This document shows, one piece after another, positions 1 through 8,406 of a stretch of DNA of 38,657 nt. This DNA comes from Clostridium sartagoforme AAU1 (GTDB lineage: Bacteria > Bacillota > Clostridia > Clostridiales > Clostridiaceae). The stretch is from contig NZ_ASRV01000034.1 of NCBI RefSeq assembly GCF_000401215.1, positions 1 through 38,657 on the forward strand. Reading direction: 5' to 3'. A model generated the notes under the pieces. That model saw nothing but the letters and a program-made list of their open reading frames with translations, ran no database searches and was not told where the DNA came from. Numbering within the stretch: the stretch's first letter is position 1; each line of letters begins with the position of its first letter. The position numbers and the translations under genes are program-made.

Positions 1-432
1 TATTAATATTTATTTCTATTCCATCTCTAGTCTTAAAATTAGTATAATTTTCATTAGTTACTTTATTCTTATGTCTTAAAAATTTATCAATTATTTTAGC
101 TACATCATCTATATGATATGGTTTTGTTATAAAGTCATGACAATTAACTTTTTTTAAGGCATCTATTATATATCCAATTTGCCCACTTATAAACACTATT
201 GGGGATAATTCATATTTTACAATTTTTCTAATATTTTCTGCTAATTCTAATCCTGAAATTCCTTTCAATTTAATGTCTAGAAAAATATATCTATATCTAC
301 TTTTTCTATAATTTTCATTGATTCTTTGGCAGATTCTGCTTCATATACCCGCACATCAATGTACTTCATTTCTACAATATTTTTAAAATAAGTACTCTGA
401 ATTGAGTCATCCTCAACTAGTAATATATTCAT
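1..432 (-). pseudogene. LytTR-type response regulator, frameshifted and cut by the window edge
   Basis: Starting from ATG at 432 behind GGGAGGACTT, the minus strand encodes MNILLVEDD and a receiver domain for 51 residues, then hits TAG at 277-279. Shifting by one base at the A5 run 281-285 (plus strand) restores LDIKLKGISGLELAENIR, SPIVFISG and a KPYHIDD segment, which are the beta3 Asp, beta4 and conserved Lys regions of a receiver. The reading continues open to base 1 and ends in NFKTRDGIEINI, which resembles the start of a LytTR DNA-binding domain. The break falls one residue before the Asp that would be phosphorylated. A partner kinase, if any, would lie outside the window. The frameshift may be a sequencing error, since five other genes here have similar lesions. 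Confidence 0.72.
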
Positions 433-558
433 AAGTCCTCCCTTAAACTGTATATTTATAAATATTTGTATTTCTGTAAGCTATATATATTATATATTGT
501 GTTTTCCTTATTTGTAAATATATAGAACACAGTTAAAGTTTTTATTCATCTTTGAAGC

Positions 559-613
559 AAAATATCCTCTCTAAGATGAATAGGTTTAAAATTCATCTTA
601 TCAAGGATATTTT
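559..613 (-). terminator. Two-part hairpin at the end of the molybdenum hydroxylase operon
   Basis: Outer arms AAAATATCCT (559-568) and AGGATATTTT (604-613) and inner arms AAGATGAAT (573-581) and ATTCATCTT (591-599) pair perfectly, separated by a symmetric 4/4 internal loop. The hairpin lies 75 bases beyond the stop of the FAD subunit. The minus-strand side ends in TTTT; the plus strand has a longer T-run after the stem, so it may act in both directions. Confidence 0.5.
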
Positions 614-686
614 AGCTTTTTTGATTTTGAATTTAACATATATTATTTATTTAATACATAATTAAATTTATATATTAATAAGTTTT

Positions 687-1505
687 CTAAATTCCATTGC
701 TTTTAAGAAAGTCTTTAAGTAAATTCATGCACACTGTTTTTCTATAATCTGCTGAAACTCTCCCTCTAATAGGAACAATAGCCTTATCGTAAGCTGATAA
801 GTATTCTTCCTTTATATTTTTTACTTCTTCAATAGTTTTACCTATAAGCATTTCATCAATATCTGCTCTTCTTAATATAACATCACTAACCGCACCAAAA
901 GCTGTACTACAGTTATTTATTTTATTATTATTAATATCAAGAATTCCTGCAAAAGATACCCTAGAAATTGCTAATGCATTTCTTGGACCTACTTTTGTAA
1001 AGTAATAGTTATCAATTCCTGTCTTTTTCATAATAATTTCAACTAATATCTCATCAGATTGAAGGGCTGTTTTCTTTCTTCCTAAGAAAAATTCATTAAT
1101 AGGGATTATTCGCTCTCCTTTATTACTTGCAAGCTTTAACTTTGAGTCTGTAGCAACAAATATTAATGCACTATCGCCCTTTGGTGAACCATTACATATA
1201 TTTCCTCCAACAGTTCCAAAATTTCTTATTGCTGGTGCCGCAATTTGTGAAACTGCTTCTTTCAAAATTTTAGGCGTTAGATTACTTTCAATTATATCTG
1301 TAAAAGTACAAGCTGCTCCAATATAGATATATTCATCATCTTCTACAATTTTTTTTAGTTCAGGTATTTTATTAAGAAATAAATATGTTGCATCTTCTTT
1401 TGATTCAATCATTAAATCTGTACCACCACTATATGGAGTAACTTCTTCTCTTGCAAGTATATCTAAAGCATCTTTTAAGGAGCTTACATTATATCCGTTT
1501 ACCAT
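687..1505 (-). CDS. Molybdenum hydroxylase FAD-binding subunit (XDH/CO-dehydrogenase medium-subunit family)
   Basis: 272 residues, the usual length for the medium subunit of xanthine dehydrogenase-type enzymes. The FAD-binding signatures are visible: YSGGTDLMI near residues 25-33 and the flavin-loop motif TVGGNICNGSPKGD near 98-111. The C-terminal part matches the CO-dehydrogenase flavoprotein C-terminal domain in layout. In this family the subunit takes electrons from the two [2Fe-2S] clusters and passes them to NAD+ or another acceptor; the protein is cytoplasmic. The ATG at 1505 has an AGGAGGG site and overlaps the end of the iron-sulfur gene by 7 bases, so the two are translationally coupled. 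The substrate of the enzyme (purine, nicotinate or another heterocycle) cannot be told from this subunit. Confidence 0.9.
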   Translation of the reverse strand: MVNGYNVSSLKDALDILAREEVTPYSGGTDLMIESKEDATYLFLNKIPELKKIVEDDEYIYIGAACTFTDIIESNLTPKILKEAVSQIAAPAIRNFGTVGGNICNGSPKGDSALIFVATDSKLKLASNKGERIIPINEFFLGRKKTALQSDEILVEIIMKKTGIDNYYFTKVGPRNALAISRVSFAGILDINNNKINNCSTAFGAVSDVILRRADIDEMLIGKTIEEVKNIKEEYLSAYDKAIVPIRGRVSADYRKTVCMNLLKDFLKSNGI

Positions 1506-1966
1506 AATCCTTTTCCCTCCTTAGCTGCAATACCAATAGCATTAACTATAGCATTATAACCAGTACACCTACAAAGATTTCCTGATATTCCATCACGAAT
1601 TTCCTCTTCTGTTGGATTTGGATTCTTAGCTAATATACATTCTGATGCAAGTATCATACCTGGAATACAAAATCCACATTGTACTGCACTAACTGATGCA
1701 TATGCCTTATCTAAAACTTTATATCTCTCTGTTTCACTATACCCCTCAATAGTTGTTACTGTACTTCCATCTATACTTCCCATAGCTACCATACAACTAT
1801 TAGCTAATCTTCCATCAAGAATAACTGAGCAAGCTCCACATTCTCCTTCTTTACATCCACATTTTACCCCTGTAATACTTAAATCATTTCTAAGTACATC
1901 AAGTAAGCGTTCATTACCTTTTGCATTTGAAGTCACTTCTTTTCCATTAAGAATAAATTTTATCAT
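1499..1966 (-). CDS. Molybdenum hydroxylase [2Fe-2S] subunit
   Basis: 155 residues, standard for the small subunit of xanthine dehydrogenase/aldehyde oxidase enzymes. The plant-type cluster ligands are Cys38, Cys43 and Cys46 in CKEGECGAC plus Cys58. The second cluster has Cys97 and Cys100 in QCGFC and Cys132 and Cys134 in LCRCTGY. All eight ligands are present, so the subunit should hold two [2Fe-2S] clusters and relay electrons from the molybdenum centre to FAD. Its ATG overlaps the stop codon of the upstream large subunit by one base (TAATG), which supports a single operon with the order large, small, medium. Confidence 0.95.
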   Translation of the reverse strand: MIKFILNGKEVTSNAKGNERLLDVLRNDLSITGVKCGCKEGECGACSVILDGRLANSCMVAMGSIDGSTVTTIEGYSETERYKVLDKAYASVSAVQCGFCIPGMILASECILAKNPNPTEEEIRDGISGNLCRCTGYNAIVNAIGIAAKEGKGLW

Positions 1967-4080
1967 TATTTAAGCACCTCCTGTAAAACTTTCATAGTAT
2001 CTTCTGCTGTAAATGGAATCTTATTAACATCTGTATTAATAGCATTTTCAAGCGCTTGTATATATGCTGCTGCTGGACCAACAGTTGGAAGCTCACCAGC
2101 ACCTTTTGCTCCAAATGGACCTTCAATATATGGATTATTCATGACTTCTGTTATAAGATTTGGAACGTCTACTGCTGTTGGTATTATATAATCACTGAAG
2201 CTATTATTACGTATTCTACCTTCTGAATTGTATGATATATTTTCCATAGATGCATAACCAATTCCTTGTAAGAATCCGCCTTGCATTTGTCCTTGTATTA
2301 TATTCATATCAATAGGCACTCCAACATCATATACTCCCCAAGCTCCAAGTACTTTTTGAGTAGCAGTAAGTGTATCAACCTCTACTTCTATAACGTTTAC
2401 TCCCCAAGCATAATCTGGGTAAGCATCACCTCTGAATTTTTCAATACTAAATGGTATCAAGAAATCAGGATGAACATAGTGCTCTTCTATTAATTGTTTT
2501 TCTCCAGATTTCCATTCTTTCTTAAGTCTTTCCGCAGCACGTCTAAGCAATTCTCCAACTACCATCAAAGAACGGCTTGCTGCTGTTGGACCTGAATCTG
2601 GAACTTGATCAGTATCAGGATTTTCTACAATTACTCTTTCATTAGGAATTCCAAGAGTCTTTGCAACTATCTTGCTAAAGGTTGTTTTAATACCTTGTCC
2701 CATATCTGTATTAGCAGTTAATATTTCCACAGTATCATCTGAATTTTTTCTTAACTTAGCAACAGCTTTAATTAAATCTCTCTCTCCACTTCCAGTGAAA
2801 CCGCATCCATGGAAAAATAGAGACATTCCAATTCCCTTACGATATCTTCCTGTTTGATTTTTATATAACTTAGTTTTATTACGATAATCAGTAATAGTAT
2901 CTATTCTATCAATCATTTCTGGCAAAGGCACATGGAAATGATATTTGCCACTAGTTGAAGTTGCATCACCTTGCTTAACAATATGTTGTGCTTTGAATTC
3001 AAGTGGATCCTTTTCCAATTTCTTTGCAACATGATCCATCATCATTTCTACAGCAAAAAATGTTTGAGGAGCTCCAAATCCACGGAATGCACCATTAGGA
3101 ATAGTATTGGTTTTCACAGCTCGTCCAGCAACACATAAATTTTCTATATTATATACACCACTTGAGCATATTAATCCTCTTTGTAACACTACAGGAGTAA
3201 GTGTAGTATATGCGCCACTATTATACATAACATCGATATCCATTCCTGTAACTTTTCCATCTTTAACTGCAACTTTATAAGTAGATAAAGATGGATGTCT
3301 CTTAGAAGTAAATTCCATATCTTCTCTTCTATCAAATACAACTTTTACTGGTTTATTAACCTTTTTGGCTGCTACTGCTGTTTGACAGGCAAGTATTGAT
3401 GGGTAACCCTCTTTGCCTCCAAAGCCTCCACCAGTAACATCTTGAATTACTTGTATATCTTTTTCCTCATACCCCAAGGCCATAGCAATTGCTCTATAAA
3501 TATAATATGGACATTGCATTGAACCTCTAACAACCATACGTCCATTATTAGGGTAAGCAATCATCCCTTGGGTTTCAAGGTAAGCTTGTTCTTGATGACC
3601 CGTTTGAAAAGTTTCTATAAAAACGTTATCAGCTTCTTTTAACGCCTTTTGAATATCACCCTTTTCATAATTATAATTAAAGAATATAGTATCAGATTTT
3701 TGCATATCTAAAATAGGCTCTAATTCTTCATATACAACAATAATTTCATTTAGTATTCTTTCAACTTCTTTTAAATTTTCCCCTACAACCATTAAAATTG
3801 GATCGCCAATATACTCTACTGTGTCTTCTGCAAAAACTGGAGTATCATCAAGCACAATATGAACTTTATTTTTACCAGTTACATCATTTTTATCTACAAT
3901 GAAATACCCTTCTGGTAAATCTGGTTTAATGATATTAATTATACGAGCTTTGGCTTTTGACGATCTAAGTATCCTTCCATATAGCATATCTTCCATTTTA
4001 TGATCATCAACATACATCGCACGCCCACTTACTTTAGCATCATGATCTTTTTTCTTTATAGATTCACTTATATTTCCCAT
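1966..4080 (-). CDS. Molybdenum hydroxylase molybdopterin-binding catalytic subunit (xanthine dehydrogenase family)
   Basis: 704 residues, in the normal range for a separate large subunit. The N-terminal part has SGRAMYVDD, typical of the aldehyde oxidase/xanthine dehydrogenase a/b hammerhead domain. Cofactor-binding motifs are GGGFGGKE (217-224), GAFRGFGAPQ (330-339) and DMGQG; the expected catalytic Glu is Glu663 in GAKGAGELP. In this family the Mo-pterin cofactor hydroxylates purines or other N-heterocycles with water as oxygen donor. The gene follows the MobA-ModE fusion gene on the same strand after a 181-base gap that contains inverted repeats. Xanthine/purine hydroxylation is the most likely role, but nicotinate or aldehyde substrates are possible. 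Confidence 0.93.
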   Translation of the reverse strand: MGNISESIKKKDHDAKVSGRAMYVDDHKMEDMLYGRILRSSKAKARIINIIKPDLPEGYFIVDKNDVTGKNKVHIVLDDTPVFAEDTVEYIGDPILMVVGENLKEVERILNEIIVVYEELEPILDMQKSDTIFFNYNYEKGDIQKALKEADNVFIETFQTGHQEQAYLETQGMIAYPNNGRMVVRGSMQCPYYIYRAIAMALGYEEKDIQVIQDVTGGGFGGKEGYPSILACQTAVAAKKVNKPVKVVFDRREDMEFTSKRHPSLSTYKVAVKDGKVTGMDIDVMYNSGAYTTLTPVVLQRGLICSSGVYNIENLCVAGRAVKTNTIPNGAFRGFGAPQTFFAVEMMMDHVAKKLEKDPLEFKAQHIVKQGDATSTSGKYHFHVPLPEMIDRIDTITDYRNKTKLYKNQTGRYRKGIGMSLFFHGCGFTGSGERDLIKAVAKLRKNSDDTVEILTANTDMGQGIKTTFSKIVAKTLGIPNERVIVENPDTDQVPDSGPTAASRSLMVVGELLRRAAERLKKEWKSGEKQLIEEHYVHPDFLIPFSIEKFRGDAYPDYAWGVNVIEVEVDTLTATQKVLGAWGVYDVGVPIDMNIIQGQMQGGFLQGIGYASMENISYNSEGRIRNNSFSDYIIPTAVDVPNLITEVMNNPYIEGPFGAKGAGELPTVGPAAAYIQALENAINTDVNKIPFTAEDTMKVLQEVLK

Positions 4081-4157
4081 AATACCCTCCCATATATTTT
4101 AATTTTTTATTTAGTGATTACCCAATATAATACTATTAGTATTCAAGGTAAAGATAA

Positions 4158-4217
4158 AACCTCCAGCATTATAATAATTTAGTAATTATTTACTATCTTA
4201 ATTATAAAACAGAGGTT
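4158..4217 (-). promoter_or_regulatory. Nested inverted repeats ahead of the hydroxylase large-subunit gene
   Basis: The gap between the fusion regulator gene and the large subunit carries a perfect palindrome AATAATT-TAGT-AATTATT (4173-4190), about 95 bases upstream of the ATG at 4080. It lies within a wider pair AACCTC (4158-4163) and GAGGTT (4212-4217). This could be an operator for the ModE-type DNA-binding domain encoded immediately upstream, or an RNA fold controlling read-through; the sequence alone does not decide. Confidence 0.35.
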
Positions 4218-4261
4218 GTAAATCATCAAATTCTTTCTAAAAAGAACTTGCTTTATATAAT

Positions 4262-5185
4262 TTAAAATTTAAAACATTTATTAAATTCACTTTGTGCATA
4301 TTTGCGAACATTATCTTCAAATTTTTGATATTTTTCTAAAAATTCAATTCCTTCTTTTGTTAATAAAGTTTTTCCACCGTTTTTCCCACCATGCTGCCTT
4401 TGAACAACTGAATAACCTAGCTCTTCTTCTAATTTGTTTATCATATTCCACGCCTTACCATATGATAATGCAATATGATTACATGCACTTCTTACAGAAT
4501 GTTTTTCTTGAATTAATAATAAAAGTAACTTTGTCCTTGAATTAAAAAATAGTGTTTCATTTTCAATACTTATTCTAACAAAAGGATGTAATATATTTTG
4601 ATTATGTTCTTTTAAAAGTTCATCTAGTTTTTCAATATCATCTGTATTGCGAAATATTCCTTCATCTTCTACATTCATCCAATATCTTTCAACTCCAATA
4701 TTATTAATAGCACCTCTCAGCCCCATATCACCATTATATTTTAAAATTTTAGGTATTAAATCACATGCTATTAATAAAGGATGTCCAGATTTTCCGTTAT
4801 ATGATGGTGAAACCAGTTTTTCTTCTAATTCTATCATTTTTTGAATAGTTTTTGGAGTAAACATAGGAATATTACCTGGGCTAAAAATTACCTGTTCACA
4901 CTTATCTTGTAAAAAACTTAAACCTATTTTTACAGAATCAAGCATTTCTGAGCCTTCATAATTTTCATTTTTTAAAAATATAACTCCATAATCAGCTAAG
5001 TCATGCTCGATCTTTTCTGATTCATGTCCTGTAACTACTACAATTGGTGAGATTCCAACTTGTTGAAATGTTAACACGACCCTCTTTATTACAGTAATAG
5101 AGCCTATCTTTAATAATGGCTTTTCTGATATTCTCTTTGCTGCAACTATTACTCCACCTGTAGTTTTCTTTATTTCTTTCCTCAT
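4262..5185 (-). CDS. MobA/MocA-like nucleotidyltransferase domain fused to a ModE-type winged-helix domain
   Basis: 307 residues from the ATG at 5185, chosen because AGGGG lies 7 bases upstream; an upstream in-frame TTG at 5206 is less likely. The N-terminal two thirds resemble CTP:molybdopterin cytidylyltransferases, with VIVAAK..KPLLKIG, VVVTGHES and YNGKSGHPLLI. The C-terminal ~100 residues match the ModE N-terminal DNA-binding domain (SYGKAWNMINKLEEELGY and GGKNGGKTLLT). Two catalytic signatures look damaged. The AAGxSxRMG nucleotide-binding loop is shortened to AAKRISEKP, and the PxDxP metal-binding Asp is replaced in SPGNIPMF. I infer a cofactor- or molybdenum-responsive regulator that may no longer transfer nucleotides. 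It heads the hydroxylase operon. Confidence 0.85.
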   Translation of the reverse strand: MRKEIKKTTGGVIVAAKRISEKPLLKIGSITVIKRVVLTFQQVGISPIVVVTGHESEKIEHDLADYGVIFLKNENYEGSEMLDSVKIGLSFLQDKCEQVIFSPGNIPMFTPKTIQKMIELEEKLVSPSYNGKSGHPLLIACDLIPKILKYNGDMGLRGAINNIGVERYWMNVEDEGIFRNTDDIEKLDELLKEHNQNILHPFVRISIENETLFFNSRTKLLLLLIQEKHSVRSACNHIALSYGKAWNMINKLEEELGYSVVQRQHGGKNGGKTLLTKEGIEFLEKYQKFEDNVRKYAQSEFNKCFKF

Positions 5186-5215
5186 ACCTATACCCCTATT
5201 ATTCAATTAACAATT

Positions 5216-5261
5216 CGTAATTCACAGTTCACAGTTTAGGATGAAACTACTGTGTAGTTTC
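5216..5261. repeat. Candidate dispersed intergenic repeat with hairpin
   Basis: Upstream of the fusion regulator gene the sequence has degenerate AATTCACAGTTCACAG-type repeats followed by a perfect hairpin GAAACTAC-TGT-GTAGTTTC (5243-5261). Short units of this type are familiar from clostridial intergenic regions, but only this copy is in the window, so the repeat status rests on general knowledge. Confidence 0.3.
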
Positions 5262-5446
5262 TAAGACTGATATAATAATTTCTTCATTCTTTCATTTTCT
5301 CATCATTAATTTTGTTTTGAAAAATATTACAGCTTCTATATACTAATTTTATATATCACCACAGTAATTTTCAAGAGATTTATATAATTCTTCGTTTTTA
5401 GGTATTTTTATATACACTGTTTATTTTTATTTTAAATATGTTTTTA

Positions 5447-6367
5447 TTATTTTAGACGTTTATTTTCGTATTTTTTTAATAATCGTATATAATGATTAGC
5501 TTCTCTTAATACATGGTCAGCTAAAAGCGGTAATATTATTGATTTTATCTTACATTCTTCTATTCCTTCAACACCAGCTTCCTTGAAATCTCTTAATTTC
5601 TTTGTCTCCTTCAAAGTATTTTCTGTTAAATCTAATATACTAGATTCATTCATATGCTTTGCTTCTTCAATTAAATCATTATATATCTTTACAAAATTAT
5701 TTGATGAGTTTATTAAATTGCCTTCTGATGGATCAAGTAATCCTCTAATAAATAATGCATGCTCCATCATAATATGATTCCAAAATAACTGAGTTTCTTT
5801 TATATTTTTTTCCTTAATGTCTTCATTATTCTCAATTGAATATATATATGAACGATATAATTTTGCTTCATGTATTAAATGTTCAACAAATGTAGGATAG
5901 TTTGAGGAGAAAAGCATACAACTTAGTATCTCATCTAAAATCCTGCTTTTAAAATCTATAAAATCATCTAGTAATTTTATAACTCTACTATTAAATTTTC
6001 TTATGTTATTTATTGTTCTTTCATTTATTTCATTATTTTTAGATTTTATCTTTGACTGCATATCAGTTATTTTTGGGTTTATTTCTATACCTGTATAATA
6101 TTGTGTTTTATTTTCAGCATTTAATGTATATTCAGTATAAAGTTCTTTGGATTCTAATATATCTTCTTTAACTATCCCTTTGCTTAATTTAATTATATCT
6201 ATCAGATATTTTTCAAATTGTACTTTATATTCATCTGCTTCTTTTGAAAGTTTAGTATTCTTTTGTGGAAATCCTGCTTCTAAAAAAATAGCATGATCCC
6301 TCATAATCTTTGTGTAAAATAAATGTAGTTCTAGAGATAAATCAACATATTTTTCACGACTTAACAT
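5447..6367 (-). CDS. DUF2935 family protein (ferritin-like helical repeats)
   Basis: 306 residues with two related helical halves. The first begins LELHLFYTKIMRDHAIFLEAGF (near residues 12-33) and the second has ETQLFWNHIMMEHALFIRGLLDP, each carrying the His/Glu pattern FW/FY..IM.(D/E)HA characteristic of DUF2935. The fold is described as ferritin-like, with His and Glu residues that could bind metal; no activity is established. The gene is on its own between a region of repeats and the DDAH-like gene, with an ATG behind a weak ribosome site (GGAGTGAT). I recognise the family but not a specific function. Confidence 0.85.
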   Translation of the reverse strand: MLSREKYVDLSLELHLFYTKIMRDHAIFLEAGFPQKNTKLSKEADEYKVQFEKYLIDIIKLSKGIVKEDILESKELYTEYTLNAENKTQYYTGIEINPKITDMQSKIKSKNNEINERTINNIRKFNSRVIKLLDDFIDFKSRILDEILSCMLFSSNYPTFVEHLIHEAKLYRSYIYSIENNEDIKEKNIKETQLFWNHIMMEHALFIRGLLDPSEGNLINSSNNFVKIYNDLIEEAKHMNESSILDLTENTLKETKKLRDFKEAGVEGIEECKIKSIILPLLADHVLREANHYIRLLKKYENKRLK

Positions 6368-6440
6368 ATAATCACTCCATAAAATTTTATTATATTATAT
6401 TCATGAAATATGTTTTTGTTAATATAAATAATACTTTATA

Positions 6441-7254
6441 TTACTCTCTCAAGGTAAACATACATGAGCATCCTAAACTTCCTTTTGCTTTTATTATTTC
6501 ACCATAATCTATAAATTCTACTTCATATCCTTCTTTTTTTAAATATTCAGTAACATTTCTATTACTGCTTAATATCTTTTTATTACCTAAATATATATAA
6601 TTAGTTCCTAATTCATCTGCATCTTTCTTTGATATTTCGTATAAGTTTTTATATATTTTTCTATTACCTTTTATCATAAATATAAGGTGATATAACTGCA
6701 CTTCCCTTATCTAAAATATTAAATACACAATCTAAATGTATTTTACTCGTATCAAAGTATATAGGAATTACTTTATATTTGAAATTCATATTTATCAATA
6801 CTTCTTGAAGTTCATTTGCAGCTTCTATTGTTGTTCTGTCACTTATTCCTACGAAAATAACATTATCATATTTAATTATATCCCCACCTTCCATAATATT
6901 ACTCATTTCATAATGCTTAATGTTATTTTCTTTCACAAAAGATTTAAAAGAATCCGTTTCAATTTTCCTGTCATTTTCTTTCATATTACTTATAAATAAT
7001 ACATCATTTATTACAAATCCAATATCTTGGGTAAACACTTGTTGAGTCGCATTTTTATTAATATCAATAAAATATAAGCTTATATTATTTTTGCTTAATG
7101 TATTTATAAATTTATTATATTGGCTATAAAGTAAATCATAATTTATTTTGTTATAATACTCACTGCTTTTATTATTTATTTTAAAATTTACTGGATAGCA
7201 AATTATGCATGATTTTAAAGTCCCATATTGGCTTACATTATATATTTTCATCAA
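6441..7254 (-). pseudogene. DDAH/arginine deiminase-superfamily amidinohydrolase, frameshifted
   Basis: The first frame (7254-6664) begins MMKIYNVSQYGTLKSCIICYP and contains MEGGD, GISDRTT and IHLDCVFNIL. These match the substrate-binding Asp/Glu and catalytic His regions of dimethylarginine dimethylaminohydrolase and amidinotransferases. It stops after YIYDKR. The second frame (to 6441) continues NRKIYKNLYEISKKDADEL and ends GSLGCSC, where the nucleophilic Cys of the family is expected. Removing one T from the T4 run 6669-6672 joins them into a 270-residue protein of normal length. As sequenced, the product lacks the nucleophile. Likely substrates are arginine or methylated/guanidino compounds. 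The lesion could be real or a base-calling error. Confidence 0.8.
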
Positions 7255-7430
7255 CTAATTTCCCCTTTATATTTATAAAATTTATTATTTTCTCATTTTA
7301 TATTTTCTCTACATCTTTAATAATATTCATTAATTTAAGTTTTCTTTTATCCACAATTATTACTATCTGTTAACAGGTTTATTACCACTTGAATATATTG
7401 CTATAGATAAAATTTATATAGGAGAGTTTT

Positions 7431-8243
7431 ATGAAATACTTTGTTAAAATAAGTGATGATTCTAGAATATTATTGGAGGATCTAAACCCTGATGCTGAAA
7501 AAACCATACTATTTATTCATGGATGGCCATTAAATCACAATATCTATGAATATCAGTTGAATTTTTTCCCCGATAAAGGATTTAGATGTGTTGCTGTTGA
7601 CCTGAGAGGATTTGGTGAATCTGATAGACCTTATTCTGGTTATGACTATGATTCTATGGCTGCTGATATAAAAAAAGTAATTGATGTTCTTAAACTAGAT
7701 AAAGTAACTTTAGTTGGACATTCCATGGGTGGAGCTCTATGTATAAGATACTTATCTAAATATAACAATTATAAAGTATCAAAACTTTGCTTAATTAGTC
7801 CAGCTGCTCCTAGTTGGGTTCAAATGCAAGATTGGCCTTATGGATATACTAAAGAGCAGGTGGACGGCTTTATAAATCAGTCTATTAATGATAGGCCTAA
7901 GCTTCTAAATGATATTTCAGGCTTATTCTTCTTCCAATATACTTCTCCACCTATGCTAAATTGGTTTAATAATATATCACTAACTGCTTCATCTTGGGCT
8001 ACTTCTCAATGCTTGAATACACTTAAGACTGAAACTTTATTTAATGACATTCCTAAAATTAAAGTTCCTACATTAATACTTCATGGAGTACATGATACTG
8101 TTTGTCCATACGAATTTGCTGAATATATAAATAAAAATATTATAGAGTCTAAACTTATTCCATTACAAAACAGCGGACATGCAGGGTTTATTGAAGAAAA
8201 AGAAATAGTGAACAATGAAATTCTAAAATTTATAGAAGAATAG
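7431..8243 (+). CDS. Alpha/beta hydrolase
   Basis: 270 residues. The oxyanion-hole motif HGWPLN lies near residues 30-35, the nucleophile elbow is GHSMGG near residue 97, the acidic residue is in LHGVHDTVCP and the catalytic His is in NSGHAGF. The fold is that of the chloroperoxidase/arylesterase/haloalkane-dehalogenase-like hydrolases; no signal peptide is visible, so it is cytoplasmic. The ATG follows TAGGAGAG with good spacing. It is transcribed away from the DDAH-like gene and ends at a strong terminator shared with the convergent superoxide dismutase gene. Substrate unknown. Confidence 0.88.
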   Translation: MKYFVKISDDSRILLEDLNPDAEKTILFIHGWPLNHNIYEYQLNFFPDKGFRCVAVDLRGFGESDRPYSGYDYDSMAADIKKVIDVLKLDKVTLVGHSMGGALCIRYLSKYNNYKVSKLCLISPAAPSWVQMQDWPYGYTKEQVDGFINQSINDRPKLLNDISGLFFFQYTSPPMLNWFNNISLTASSWATSQCLNTLKTETLFNDIPKIKVPTLILHGVHDTVCPYEFAEYINKNIIESKLIPLQNSGHAGFIEEKEIVNNEILKFIEE

Positions 8244-8335
8244 AAATACTGCCGCAAGGACAACTAAATCAAAAATTAATAGCAACTAATTATTAATGTA
8301 ATTTTGTTCTAAATTACTAAAAATAATTTAATTTT

Positions 8336-8358
8336 AAAAACTCCTACGGGAGTTTTTT
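8336..8358. terminator. Bidirectional terminator between hydrolase and superoxide dismutase genes
   Basis: AAAAACTCC and GGAGTTTTTT pair around a TACG loop closed by C-G, the very stable UNCG tetraloop class. A-runs and T-runs flank both sides, so it can serve the two convergent genes. Confidence 0.85.
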
Positions 8359-8406
8359 CATTAATTTTTCATTTATATTTTGGGTTGCTCTGCGACAGTT
8401 TTTTAC

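Noticed and set aside
2281-2857. Plus-strand reading frames inside the hydroxylase large-subunit gene
   Set aside because: They are antisense to a clearly conserved gene and lack ribosome sites or recognisable domains.
4081-4261. Molybdenum cofactor riboswitch ahead of the hydroxylase gene
   Set aside because: The gap is too short and lacks the conserved core of that RNA; only simple inverted repeats are present.
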